DNA of 64,000 bases, taken from assembly GCF_001027925.1 (NCBI RefSeq), contig NZ_LECT01000006.1, positions 62,001 to 126,000 of the forward strand. The letters run 5' to 3'. This document shows, one piece after another, positions 34,017-43,590 of the stretch. The notes under the pieces were generated by a model. That model made no database searches. It was not told where the DNA came from and was given only the letters and a program-made list of their open reading frames with translations. The DNA comes from Rhodopirellula islandica (GTDB lineage Bacteria; Planctomycetota; Planctomycetia; Pirellulales; Pirellulaceae). A program made the translations under genes and the position numbers. Position 1 is the stretch's first letter. Each line of letters opens with the position of its first letter.

Positions 34017-34475
34017 TCAGCCATCTCGCTGGAGAAAACGGAGGTGATGGGCAGCATGCAGCGAGTGAATTTCTTCGATTTCAGTCCGGCTCATCCGCCC
34101 GAAGGCCGGGTGAGGTGCGTACTCGCCCAGGTGTGAATGAAATCGTTTGACACTGTGAGCGAATGCATCGACTTCTTCTTGGTCAATGACGTCATCAGGT
34201 GGGACGAATATCGACGCGGTTCGGATTCCGCGTGGAGAATCAGGACGACGAAGTTTGGGCAGCAACCAGCGTCGCATGGCCGGACGCATGAATGCAAACA
34301 AAGACATCCAGGCGGGGTAGCCATCGACACTTGGGTTCTGGACCAGGCTTAGGTGTCGGCAAATTTGGCCCAGCGACCAATTGCCACAGGGGGTGTATCC
34401 AGCTTGCAGGAGCGATCGAGCCTCTTCGGCCGCGTCACTCAAGTCGTTGAACTGCAAGGTTCTCAGGTTCGTCAT
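34017..34475 (-). CDS. DUF1569 protein
   Basis: 152 residues. The start LRTLQFNDLSDAAEEARSLL, then GNWSLGQICRHLSLV, and LQAGYTPCGNW fit DUF1569, a DinB-superfamily four-helix protein family. DinB-like members often bind a metal through three His; H in RHLSL and HAAHH are visible. The function is unknown. It is convergent with SugE and divergent from the RND operon. Confidence 0.75.
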   Translation of the reverse strand: MTNLRTLQFNDLSDAAEEARSLLQAGYTPCGNWSLGQICRHLSLVQNPSVDGYPAWMSLFAFMRPAMRRWLLPKLRRPDSPRGIRTASIFVPPDDVIDQEEVDAFAHSVKRFHSHLGEYAPHPAFGRMSRTEIEEIHSLHAAHHLRFLQRDG

Positions 34476-34710
34476 TGATTCAAAGGCTCTCGTTGGAAAA
34501 CAAACGCCATGCTGCGCGTGGTCATGATTGGATTCATCGTACCCAAACGGGGCGCCACTTCATTCCTCGAACAGGTGGCGAATTGTCACGTCGTGTATCG
34601 AATCCTTTTGTGATGTTGCCTTGGATCTCCCCGGTTGTAGCTTTGCTGTTGGAATAGACTTGGTACAAACCGCGACGTGCTTTGGGCGTGGCTCTTCCGA
34701 TTGGAAGATC

Positions 34711-36549
34711 ATGCTGCAATTTCGCTCTTCTCTGATTGCCTTCTTGATGACAGCTTCTTCTTTCAAACCAACGGGGCATGCAGCCCGCTTGGCATCCCTT
34801 GTTTGGTTGATCGTGACGGTGGGGTGCGCACCAAAGGAAGAACGCCAGTTCGAAAAGGCGCCGCGACCTGTCGAAGTGATGACGCTGACGCGAACCGTTC
34901 CGGTTTCGTCCTATACCGCGACGGGCAGCGTGCAGTCTTGGAAGACCGAGGACATCGGTTTTGAGGTCAGTGGAAAAGTCTTGTGGGTTTTGGAACCAGG
35001 AGAAAACATCGACGGACGAGTCATCGACGTGGGCGGCGAAGTGGTTCAGCAGGGAACACCGCTTGCGCGGATCGATCCGGAACGCTACGAAATCGCCGTC
35101 GAGTCTGCGGTGGCGGATTTGGAAGTCGCTCGGTTGAACAAGGAAAGCATCGAAATACGGCTGGACGAGTCGTTGCCGGCGGAGATGGAATCGGCCCGAG
35201 CGAACTTGGCACTCGCCGAGATGGAGTTCTCACGCATTGATAATTTGAAACAGCAAAACGCTGCCTCCAAAAGCGAATACGACCAAGCTCGAAACCTCGT
35301 CCAAACCCGTTTGGCTTCGTTGAGTGGATTGCAGGCCACGGAAAAGCAGACCCGTGCGGAACTGAAGTCGGCCGAGTCGCAAATTCGACGCGCTGAACAA
35401 ACGCTGCGCGACGCTCAACGCGATTTGGAACACACCACCTTGTTTGGTTCGTATCAGGGGCAAATTTCGGCGGTGAATGTTGTTCCTGGCAGTGTGGTCA
35501 ACGCGGGGGATCCCGTGCTGACATTGCAGATGACCAACCCGATCAAGGTCGAGGTGGAGCTGTCGGCCAAACAATCGCGATCGATGCGGAGTCGCCGTCA
35601 GTTGCCCATTTCATACGCCCTGGCCGATGGAACCCAGCGTCATACCAACGGGTTGGTCTACAACGTGGACGCGAGTGCGGATCCCGGTACTCGAACCTTC
35701 ACGATGACGATGTTGTTGTTGAATGAGCGAATGCGAGACCGATTGCCGGGAGATCTACCCGATGACAAAGTGGCTCGCTCGGAAGACCTTTGGCCCCTGC
35801 GACTCAATCGCATGATGGGGACTTCGGAGGAAGTGGTCTTGGTGGAAGAAGAGTCCATTCATCGCGACGACGAAGGTTCCTTTATCTATCTCGTCGCCAA
35901 CAGCAAGCTGCGAGAACGCTTGCCAGAGGTCTTGAAAGTCCGCCAGCAGCGTTTGCAGGAGAACAAACTCAGGATTCCCTTCTTGGGGAACTGGGTTTTT
36001 CGAAGCGTTCAAATGCTGGGCGAGAACGGGGAACCGATCGACATCGATTTGGAGTCTTTGTATGTCGGGAAATTAGCAGGCGATCCCAATATGGATCCTG
36101 CGGAGGCGAAGCAAGGCGGAAACCCGCCCCGGAATTGGGACGGCGAGTCGGTGGTCTTGGACCCAGGGGCCGAATGGATGTTGCGTCCAGGTGAATTGGT
36201 GACAGTTGACTTGGCGGACCAAAATGAAGGCAAAGGTTTCTTTGTGCCGTTCGATGCGATCGACGAGGAGTCAGGTCAAACGTTTCTCTATGAGATCAAG
36301 GATGGACTGGCTTCCAAAGTTGGCGTTGAAGTGGTCGCTCGGGAAAATCTGGACACTGGTTCGATGATCGAAGTGCAATCGCCGGAGCTTCGCGAAGGAT
36401 TGCAAGTCGTCGTTCGTGGGGTTCACTTTCTGACCGACGGCGAACGAGTGCGAAAAGTGGGAGCGCCTCGACGACTGGATGAACTGGAAGAGGGGCATTT
36501 GATTGGTAGCCCGGTGCCACCGATGGTGGTGGAGGGATCCGCAGAATGA
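34711..36549 (+). CDS. RND efflux periplasmic adaptor (HlyD/MFP family), enlarged
   Basis: 612 residues, against about 380-400 for typical RND adaptors. A lipobox (LIVTVGC) marks a lipoprotein. Next comes a lipoyl half (VEVMTLTRTVPVSSYTATGS), a long helical hairpin (SVAD...LNKESIEIRLDES and ATEKQTRAELKSAESQIRRA), and the second lipoyl half with GQISAVNVVPGSVVNAGDPV. After the barrel there is an extra stretch of about 170 residues (about 335-505) with VVLVEEESIHRDDEGSFIYL, not usual in this family. The final beta region ends VHFLTDGERVRK. It overlaps the pump gene (ATGA), and no TolC-type gene is adjacent. Confidence 0.9.
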   Translation: MLQFRSSLIAFLMTASSFKPTGHAARLASLVWLIVTVGCAPKEERQFEKAPRPVEVMTLTRTVPVSSYTATGSVQSWKTEDIGFEVSGKVLWVLEPGENIDGRVIDVGGEVVQQGTPLARIDPERYEIAVESAVADLEVARLNKESIEIRLDESLPAEMESARANLALAEMEFSRIDNLKQQNAASKSEYDQARNLVQTRLASLSGLQATEKQTRAELKSAESQIRRAEQTLRDAQRDLEHTTLFGSYQGQISAVNVVPGSVVNAGDPVLTLQMTNPIKVEVELSAKQSRSMRSRRQLPISYALADGTQRHTNGLVYNVDASADPGTRTFTMTMLLLNERMRDRLPGDLPDDKVARSEDLWPLRLNRMMGTSEEVVLVEEESIHRDDEGSFIYLVANSKLRERLPEVLKVRQQRLQENKLRIPFLGNWVFRSVQMLGENGEPIDIDLESLYVGKLAGDPNMDPAEAKQGGNPPRNWDGESVVLDPGAEWMLRPGELVTVDLADQNEGKGFFVPFDAIDEESGQTFLYEIKDGLASKVGVEVVARENLDTGSMIEVQSPELREGLQVVVRGVHFLTDGERVRKVGAPRRLDELEEGHLIGSPVPPMVVEGSAE

Positions 36550-39500
36550 ACTTGCCAACCTTGGCGGTCAAATACCGTCCCATCGTTTTTTCACTGGCGG
36601 TTTTGGCCATGGCATGGGGAGCAGTCACCTATGTCACGATCCCCCGACGGGAAGATCCCGAATTCACGATTCGTGTTTGTGTGGTCTCAACCTCTTGGCC
36701 GGGAGCACCTGCTGAGACGGTGGAGGAACTGGTCACCGATAAGATCGAACAGAACTTGACCGGCATCGAGGAGGTCAAGCTGACTCGGTCGACCACGTTG
36801 ACGGGCCAGTCCACTGTGTTTGTGGAATTGGAAGACAACATCCCGCCCGCGGACATTCAGAATGTCTGGGACAAGGTTCGGGCGCGCGTGGATCTGGTTC
36901 CCATGCCTGCTGCCCACGTCAGTCCCATTGTCAACGATGAGTTCGGTGACACCTCCGTGCTGTTGTTGGGGATCCATCAGACACCTTCCAAAGGACGGTC
37001 GGAAATCCGTCCTGGGGATCGTTACACACTGCGTCAACTGGAAAAGCACGCCGAAGAGGTGCAGGACGCTTTGCGGTTGTTGCCGGGCGTTGCGAAAGTC
37101 GACATGTTCGGGCAACGATCCGAGGCGATCTTCATTGAGACAGACCTCGCCAATTGGGCCCAGTTGGAACTCACCACCAACCAACTGGAATCGTTGGCGG
37201 ATGATCGCAACATCATTCAAGCCGGTGGAGAACTGGACACCGATTCCGGGCACTTTTCGGTCAAGACCGAAGGTGAGTTCAATGCGGTCGATGAAATCAC
37301 CCAAATTGCGAGCACGGTTCGAACCGGCCAAGGCGACAACAGCGTTTCTTTGGCGGAACTTGGTCTGACGGTCACGCGTGACTACGAAGATCCGGCGAAC
37401 TACATCTGCCGAGTGGGCGATTCAAAAGGCAGCACACCCGCTGTGATGCTGGGGATCACCATGAAATCTGGTTCGAACATCATCGAAGTCTGCGAAGCGG
37501 CGAAGCACCGCGTGTGGGAGATGTCGGAGGTGGAGCAATTGTTGCCTCCGGACATTGGCGTGACCGCCGTTTCAGATCAAAGCGAAAGCGTTGCGAAGAA
37601 GATTCGCGACGTGATCATCAATGTCGTCGAAGCCGTTTTGATTGTGGTGGTGGTGGTCTACTTGGTCGTCGGTTTCCGCACCTCGTTTGTGATGGCGGCG
37701 AACATTCCGATCGTGGTGGTCGTCGCTGTCGGTCTGATCTCCTTGTTTGGCGTTCAACTCGAACAGATTTCGCTCGCTGCGATGATCATTTCGTTGGGGC
37801 TGTTGGTCGACAATGCCGTGCAGGTGTGTGACCAAGCTAGGTCCAATCAAATGGCGGGCATGGATCCGTTCCCTGCGGCGATTGATGGTGCCAACACCTT
37901 GGCGATTCCGATGTTGGTCGGCACACTCACCACGATGGCCGCGTTTGTGCCGATGTTGGTGAGCCTGGAAGGTGGCGGAAAAGAATACGTCTACAGTCTA
38001 CCGGTCACGGTTTCGACCACGCTTGCGCTCAGTTGGGTGTTGGCGATGTCTCTGTGTGTGATCTTGGCTGGGATGTTCATTCGGGCTCCGCAGGGAGATC
38101 AAACGGGTTCGCCGGTGGTGGCGACATGGAATCGACTGGCCCATTGGATGCCGCGAAGAAAACGTCGTTCGGATCAAACCCCCGAAAGCTCCTCACGAAG
38201 CCTTTCCAACGACAAGCAAGAGAACCTGCCCTTTCGGTTGTACGGATGGCTGGGCGGTTTGGCGGTCAAGTTCAAATGGGTGACGGCGTTTGCCACCCTC
38301 GGACTGATGATTGGAATCTTGGCATTGCCAGTGAGTTCGGAATTTTTCCCGGATGCAGATGGGACTCAGTTTGCGGTCAAAGTGATCTTGCCTGAAACGG
38401 CAACGATTGAACAAACCGATCAAGTCACCCAGCAGGTTGAAACGATTCTTCAGCGTTTGGGAACCGAAAACCTCGCGGCCAACGGATTTTCCCAGCCTCC
38501 ACTTCGCGTGTATCGATCTTTGGTTGGTGGTGGTGGGTCGCGTTGGCACTTGGGATGGAATCCGGAGCCGAAAACACGGTCCTTCGCGGAGATTTTGGTG
38601 CGGACGACGGATGCGTCGGTGACGAAACAGTTCGCCCAACGCGTGCGAGAAATCGCGGAGCGTGGCGACGAGGCTTTGGGGATCGATCCGATCGTCGGGG
38701 CTCGCATCGTGCCGGTTCGATTGGCGTTGGGACCACCGGCTGATCCGCTGGTCTTTCGGATTTCTGGGAATGGTTTCGCGAACCCTGCCGTGTTGCGGGA
38801 AGCCTCCGACATGCTGAAACAGCTCGTCACGGCACAGCACGAAACATGGGACGTGTCGGATTCCTGGGGAGTGGATGGGTATCAAATTCAGGTGGCGGTG
38901 GAACAGGATCGTGCGTCGTTGGTGGGGGTCACCAATTCGCAGATTGCTCGGACGCTGAATTCCTACTATTCCGGTTTGCAACTGACCACGTTTCGCGAAG
39001 GCGACCACGAGGTGCCGGTTTACTTTCGGTTGAAAGCCAGCGAACGCGAATCGGTTCGCGGACTGCAAGAGTCATATGTGGAAGGGGATCGTGGGAAGGT
39101 GCCACTGGCTTCCTTGGCGGTTTTGAAACCGGCGTTCGAAATTGCCAAGATTGAACGTCGGAAAATGAATCGAACGATCGAGGTCAGTTCGCAAATGGAA
39201 CCGGGCGTCACCGGCAACGACGTGGTCGCTCGGGTGTTGAAGTCAGAAGAGATGCGGCAGATTCAGGACGAACTGCCCACGGGATATTGGATCGAACCGG
39301 GTGGGTCGTACGAAGAGAGTGCGGAAGCCGGTGGGCAGATGATGATGTCCTTTGCCATTTCGTTCCTGCTGATCGTTTTGTGTCTGATCTTTCAGTACAA
39401 CGGTTGGTCCAAACCGCTGCTCATCCTTTCCACGTTGCCCCTGGCGTTGGTGGGAGCCTGGCTGGGGTTGTACCTGTCTGATAAGTCGCTGGGATTCATG

Positions 39501-39893
39501 CCGCAGTTGGGAATCCTGGCTTTGTTTGGCATCGTGCTGAACACCGCGATCATTTTTGTCGAATTCGCCGACATCTTGATCTCAGAACGATCGCGAGCCA
39601 AAGCCTCCTCCGGAGAAGAGGAGGGACCGATTGTTGGTCTGACCAAAGACGAGTTTCGTGATTGCTTGATCGATGCGGGCAAGCAGCGCATGTTGCCAAT
39701 CTTCCTCACCACCGCGACAACGGTTGGTGGCCTCTTGCCCTTGGCTCTCAGCGGCGGACCGCTGTGGGAAGGATTGGCGTGGTGCATGATCGTGGGGCTG
39801 TTGCTGACGACCATGTTGACTTTGCTCATCGTGCCCGCTTTCTACGCCATCCTGGTCGAAACGTTCCGAGTGGTTCCGATCAAACGTGCCTGA
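36546..39893 (+). CDS. RND-family efflux pump (HAE type)
   Basis: 1115 residues, 12 membrane helices and two large periplasmic loops. It starts LAVKYRPIVFSLAVLAMAWG and has the pump start TIPRREDPEF with VSTSWPGAPAETVEELVT. The proton site region reads GLLVDNAVQVCDQ near residue 418; the first Asp is kept and the second is Asn, as in many RND pumps. The last helix block, TTATTVGGLLPLALSGGPLW, is typical. It moves a hydrophobic or toxic compound from the inner membrane with proton energy, together with the adaptor. The outer-membrane partner is not in the window. Confidence 0.95.
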   Translation: MNLPTLAVKYRPIVFSLAVLAMAWGAVTYVTIPRREDPEFTIRVCVVSTSWPGAPAETVEELVTDKIEQNLTGIEEVKLTRSTTLTGQSTVFVELEDNIPPADIQNVWDKVRARVDLVPMPAAHVSPIVNDEFGDTSVLLLGIHQTPSKGRSEIRPGDRYTLRQLEKHAEEVQDALRLLPGVAKVDMFGQRSEAIFIETDLANWAQLELTTNQLESLADDRNIIQAGGELDTDSGHFSVKTEGEFNAVDEITQIASTVRTGQGDNSVSLAELGLTVTRDYEDPANYICRVGDSKGSTPAVMLGITMKSGSNIIEVCEAAKHRVWEMSEVEQLLPPDIGVTAVSDQSESVAKKIRDVIINVVEAVLIVVVVVYLVVGFRTSFVMAANIPIVVVVAVGLISLFGVQLEQISLAAMIISLGLLVDNAVQVCDQARSNQMAGMDPFPAAIDGANTLAIPMLVGTLTTMAAFVPMLVSLEGGGKEYVYSLPVTVSTTLALSWVLAMSLCVILAGMFIRAPQGDQTGSPVVATWNRLAHWMPRRKRRSDQTPESSSRSLSNDKQENLPFRLYGWLGGLAVKFKWVTAFATLGLMIGILALPVSSEFFPDADGTQFAVKVILPETATIEQTDQVTQQVETILQRLGTENLAANGFSQPPLRVYRSLVGGGGSRWHLGWNPEPKTRSFAEILVRTTDASVTKQFAQRVREIAERGDEALGIDPIVGARIVPVRLALGPPADPLVFRISGNGFANPAVLREASDMLKQLVTAQHETWDVSDSWGVDGYQIQVAVEQDRASLVGVTNSQIARTLNSYYSGLQLTTFREGDHEVPVYFRLKASERESVRGLQESYVEGDRGKVPLASLAVLKPAFEIAKIERRKMNRTIEVSSQMEPGVTGNDVVARVLKSEEMRQIQDELPTGYWIEPGGSYEESAEAGGQMMMSFAISFLLIVLCLIFQYNGWSKPLLILSTLPLALVGAWLGLYLSDKSLGFMPQLGILALFGIVLNTAIIFVEFADILISERSRAKASSGEEEGPIVGLTKDEFRDCLIDAGKQRMLPIFLTTATTVGGLLPLALSGGPLWEGLAWCMIVGLLLTTMLTLLIVPAFYAILVETFRVVPIKRA

Positions 39894-39905
39894 TGAAAGA
39901 GGTGG

Positions 39906-40529
39906 TCAGTCGGCCATCTCGCTCATGAATTGAGCCAAGAAGGTTTTCATGAACTGTTCCCGGTCCGTCGCGATTTGACGGGCTGGATCGGTGTGCAGCA
40001 GGTCACGCAGTCGAAAGAGCTTTTGATAAAAGTGACCGGCACCGGTCTTTGGTCCGCTCAGATCACTGGGGTCATTGCCAGCGATGTGAAACGGTTGGCC
40101 GACGGTTGCTCCGTACTCGATCGTTCGCACGATTCCGATCGCGCCCAGTGCGTCGAGCCGATCGGCGTCCTGCACGATTTTGCCTTCCAGGGAAAGTTCT
40201 TCCGCAGTTTCGTGTTTTCGAAACGAAAGGTTGTCGACGATGTGGGCGACGTGCTCGATCGTCATGGGATCCACTTTGAGGTCCCCCAGGATTTCGCGAG
40301 AGAACTCGGCGCTGCGCTCAACTCCATCATGGAATTTCGCGTCACCGACATCATGCAACAGCGCCGCCAGTTCGATGGTGAAAAGGTCGCTTCCAATTTG
40401 CTTTTGAATGTCACAGGCTGTTCGATGGACACGCCGGACGTGATCGAATCCGTGCCCGGCCTGTTGGTCGGCCATTCGCTGGCTCACAATCTCGGCAACT
40501 CGCCGGGTGATGGTTTCAGAGTGGTTCAT
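39906..40529 (-). CDS. HD-domain phosphohydrolase (YedJ-like)
   Basis: 207 residues from the ATG at 40529, chosen because GHGFDHVRRVHRTA matches the family start. The metal residues are H in GHGFDH, the HD pair in LLHDVGDAKFHDG and a D in VQDADRLDALGAIG. Related enzymes are predicted hydrolases acting on small phosphorylated substrates. The exact substrate is unknown. It is convergent with the RND operon and divergent from PhzF. Confidence 0.85.
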   Translation of the reverse strand: MNHSETITRRVAEIVSQRMADQQAGHGFDHVRRVHRTACDIQKQIGSDLFTIELAALLHDVGDAKFHDGVERSAEFSREILGDLKVDPMTIEHVAHIVDNLSFRKHETAEELSLEGKIVQDADRLDALGAIGIVRTIEYGATVGQPFHIAGNDPSDLSGPKTGAGHFYQKLFRLRDLLHTDPARQIATDREQFMKTFLAQFMSEMAD

Positions 40530-40632
40530 CACCGAATCGTAACCGGATACGAAGCCTGATCGTAGGTGACGGCGAACCTGGGTGGTACCAAATGTCTCGT
40601 GCAAAGTGTCCCGACATTCTCTCCTTCAAAAA

Positions 40633-41472
40633 ATGAATCCCATGTCGAACAACGACCCTTTGATTTGGCAGGTGGACGCGTTCACCGACGTGCCTTTTGG
40701 TGGGAACCCAGCTGCCATTTGCCTCGTGCAGGAGTATCCGAGCGACGAGTGGATGCAGCACCTTGCCAGCGAGATGAATTTATCGGAAACAGCGTTCCTG
40801 GTTCCGTTGGCCGATCCGGCCGAATACCAGTTGCGATGGTTCACTCCCAATGTCGAAGTGGATCTGTGTGGCCACGCAACGCTCGCGGCAGCGCACGTGC
40901 TGTGGGAACAAAATCGCGTGGAAGAACGCGTTGTGATTCGTTTTCAAACCCGAAGCGGTGAACTTGCTTGTTCACGAAGTGCATCGGGGATCACGCTGGA
41001 TTTTCCTCACGCACCCTTGTCGGCACTGGACGATTCGAAACTGGAATCACAACTGAAGGCGGCCATGGGGATCGAACAGGCTGAGGTTTGGAGGACACCG
41101 TTTGATCTGTTGATGGTGGCGGAATCGCGTGAGGCGGTGATGGGGTTGCAGCCCGATTTTTCATTGTTGACCGCCATTCCGACTCGTGGTGTGATTGTGA
41201 CGGCAGCAGAGAGTGACGCTGATTTTGATTTCGTCTCTCGGTTCTTTGCCCCTGGCTGTGGCATTGAGGAAGATCCCGTGACAGGATCCGCACACTGTTG
41301 CTTGGCCCCGTATTGGGCGCCGCGTTTAGGGACCAACACCTTGGTCGGTTACCAAGCGTCTCGACGCGGTGGAAGGGTTCGATGTGAGGTTGTCGATGAT
41401 CGTGTGCGTTTGACTGGCAAGGCAGTGACTGTTTTGGAAGGTCGTTTGAAAATCGAAGTTTCTGGAAGGTGA
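40633..41472 (+). CDS. PhzF-family isomerase
   Basis: 279 residues, a normal size. Key motifs: VDAFTDVPFGGNPAAICLV, NLSETAFLVPLADP (the catalytic Glu lies in this stretch), LCGHATLAAAHVLWE and EEDPVTGSAHCCLAPYWA. All the usual active-site parts are present. The fold is a PhzF/diaminopimelate-epimerase-like barrel; members isomerise or epimerise small acids, but the substrate here is not known. It ends in the GTGA that starts the GNAT gene (4-bp overlap), so the two are coupled. Confidence 0.9.
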   Translation: MNPMSNNDPLIWQVDAFTDVPFGGNPAAICLVQEYPSDEWMQHLASEMNLSETAFLVPLADPAEYQLRWFTPNVEVDLCGHATLAAAHVLWEQNRVEERVVIRFQTRSGELACSRSASGITLDFPHAPLSALDDSKLESQLKAAMGIEQAEVWRTPFDLLMVAESREAVMGLQPDFSLLTAIPTRGVIVTAAESDADFDFVSRFFAPGCGIEEDPVTGSAHCCLAPYWAPRLGTNTLVGYQASRRGGRVRCEVVDDRVRLTGKAVTVLEGRLKIEVSGR

Positions 41473-41960
41473 TTGAATTGAAGTTGCGTTCATTTCGAAA
41501 CGAGGATGCTGTCGGATGCTGGCATCTTTTTCATGACACCGTGCATCGAGTGAATGGTCGGGATTATTCCCAGGAACAGCTGAACGCGTGGGCGCCGGAG
41601 GAGGTGGACCTGGAAGCTTGGACCGATCGGTTTCAAAATCGCGTGGCCTTGGTGGTGGAGTCGGATTCGAAGCTGATTGGATTCGCAGACATGACCCGCG
41701 ACGGGCACCTGGACCGACTGTTTGTCTCGGCGGATCATCAACGACAAGGTGTCGCAAAGTTGATTTGGACCGGACTTCGCAAGCATGTTCGACGTTTGAA
41801 CTGTGAAACTGTTTCTACCGAAGCCAGCGTCACCGCGAAACCTTTTTTTGAATCAGTTGGGTTTCAGGTGCGCCAGCGTCAGGAAGTGATTTGTCGCGGC
41901 GTCTGCCTGGTCAACTTCCGCATGCAATGGCGGGGGGACCAATTCAACGAGGCGACGTGA
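41469..41960 (+). CDS. GNAT-family acetyltransferase (YafP-like)
   Basis: 163 residues with a GTG start in the PhzF stop. The N-terminal half, HRVNGRDYSQEQLNAWAPEE, is the pattern of YafP-type acetyltransferases, and the acetyl-CoA motif is VSADHQRQGVAKLIWTGLRK. C-terminal SVTAKPFFESVGFQV carries the family ending. It acetylates an unknown amine. Expression is linked to PhzF. Confidence 0.85.
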   Translation: MIELKLRSFRNEDAVGCWHLFHDTVHRVNGRDYSQEQLNAWAPEEVDLEAWTDRFQNRVALVVESDSKLIGFADMTRDGHLDRLFVSADHQRQGVAKLIWTGLRKHVRRLNCETVSTEASVTAKPFFESVGFQVRQRQEVICRGVCLVNFRMQWRGDQFNEAT

Positions 41961-42201
41961 ATTGGACTGCCGTTTCCTCACTGTCGGTACCATTGGAACC
42001 TCACCTGGTTTGGGAGGGGATTTCTGCCGGAAGAGGGGAGGATTCCTTGGCATTTTGGATGCAAGTCGCCGATTCATGAACCATGTTGTTGAAGTTGCTT
42101 CGGTCGTTTGCGAGCGAAGCATTTGGGGGCACCAGAACAATTTCAACTGCTTGGACGTGAAGGTACGCGCAGTTGTTGACGATTGCCCCAAGGATTCATT
42201 G

Positions 42202-42675
42202 ATGACGCCGTCCTCTTTACGTGAAGAGCTCAAGAAAAAGGGGCCGTTCCAATCCCTCGAGCAAGAGGCCATGCTGGGGATTCTCCGTACCAGCGATCTG
42301 CTTGAAAATCGCTTGGCTCGCCTGCTACGAAAGTATGGGCTGACGCCGTCACAGTACAACGCGATGCGCATTATGCGTGGCGAAGGCGAACCAATGCCTT
42401 GCTTGGAAGTCGCCGATCGGATGATCCAGGTGGCACCCGCAATCACCCGTGTGGTCGATCAATTGCTCCATCGAGAGTTGGTCCACAAAACGCAATCCAG
42501 CCAGGACCGCCGAGTCTTTTTGGTTGGTGTGACGGAGGAGGGCCTCGCCTTGCTCCGACAATTGGATGAGCCGATCCAGAATTTGCATCGCGAATTGTTG
42601 GGGCATGTCAGTGCGGAGGATCTTCAAACGCTGAATCGAATTCTGCATATCGCCCGTGGAAGTGTGTCGGAGTAG
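42202..42675 (+). CDS. MarR-family transcriptional regulator
   Basis: 157 residues from the ATG at 42202 (an in-frame extension upstream is not MarR-like). It shows LARLLRKYGLTPSQYNAMRI, ADRMIQVAPAITRVVDQLLH and the wing motif QSSQDRRVFLVGVTEEGLAL. MarR proteins are dimeric repressors or activators, usually released by small phenolic or oxidant ligands. Target genes could be the neighbouring PhzF/GNAT or the RND pump. A 7-bp inverted repeat, TGCTTCG/CGAAGCA (42096-42121), upstream may be its own site. Confidence 0.85.
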   Translation: MTPSSLREELKKKGPFQSLEQEAMLGILRTSDLLENRLARLLRKYGLTPSQYNAMRIMRGEGEPMPCLEVADRMIQVAPAITRVVDQLLHRELVHKTQSSQDRRVFLVGVTEEGLALLRQLDEPIQNLHRELLGHVSAEDLQTLNRILHIARGSVSE

Positions 42676-42917
42676 TCTTGCTTCGATGTGTGCCGACCGG
42701 TTGGGATTTTCTGTGACGGATCGATCAGGCACGCTCAAGGCGCTCGGCACGGTTCATTTTGCGTTGAGGGTGGTTTGAAACTCCCAATCGATCCAACCTC
42801 TGATAAAGTTTCTTGTTTGAACGGCGGTTTTTTGGTTCAACTGCAACTGGTTCCAAGGTGCGGCAGGGTGTGCCACGAAATGGCGTCCATTCAATCGTGC
42901 CGCTGATTTAGAACAAC

Positions 42918-43541
42918 ATGACTGAACAACGTGACCCCGACGAAACTCAGACTCGGATTGCCAAGCTGATTGCCGATGCGCGATCGGGGGACCAAAACGC
43001 GTTGGGGGAATTGCTGGACAGTTACCGAAAATTCGTCAAGTTTTTGGCGCGATCCGGTTTGCACCATCATTTGCAAGGCAAAGCCGATCCGTCGGATTTG
43101 GCGCAGGAGGTTTGTATTGCGGCGCATGAGAACATGGCCGATTTTCGCGGCCAAACACCGGAGGAATTCGCGGGTTGGTTGCGAGGCATCCTGCAGAACA
43201 TTTTGGCGATGCACTTGCGAAAGTACTTGGGGACAAAGAAACGCGATCCACGATTGGAGCAGAATTTGAATGCCAGTTTGGCGAACGCTTCCGGGTTCTT
43301 GCAATCAAAGATCGCCGCGGATGTGACCTCACCAAGTCAACACTTCGCTCGCAACGAAGCTTTCCTGCAACTGGCGGAGGCGATTGAGACGCTGCCTGAA
43401 CACTACCGCGAGGTCATCGTTCTGCGTCATGTTGAAGGGATGTCTTTCGCAGACGTCGCGAAGACAATGGGAAAGAGTGTGGACAGTGTTGAAAAACTCT
43501 GGGTACGTGGACTTGCGAAATTGCGAACGATCATGACGTGA
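42918..43541 (+). CDS. ECF-family sigma factor
   Basis: 207 residues. Region 2 has LDSYRKFVKFLARSGLHHHL and KADPSDLAQEVCIAAHENMA, and region 4 has LPEHYREVIVLRHVEGMSFA with VAKTMGKSVDSVEKLWVRG. The linker between them is long. This is the Planctomycetes type of ECF sigma that sits beside a Ser/Thr kinase, here 50 bp downstream, and the kinase may control the sigma factor. No anti-sigma is present. Confidence 0.9.
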   Translation: MTEQRDPDETQTRIAKLIADARSGDQNALGELLDSYRKFVKFLARSGLHHHLQGKADPSDLAQEVCIAAHENMADFRGQTPEEFAGWLRGILQNILAMHLRKYLGTKKRDPRLEQNLNASLANASGFLQSKIAADVTSPSQHFARNEAFLQLAEAIETLPEHYREVIVLRHVEGMSFADVAKTMGKSVDSVEKLWVRGLAKLRTIMT

Positions 43542-43590
43542 GTGTGTGAGAGGCCGAGCTGCAGACGACCAATTGAACGAAGAGGGAAAT

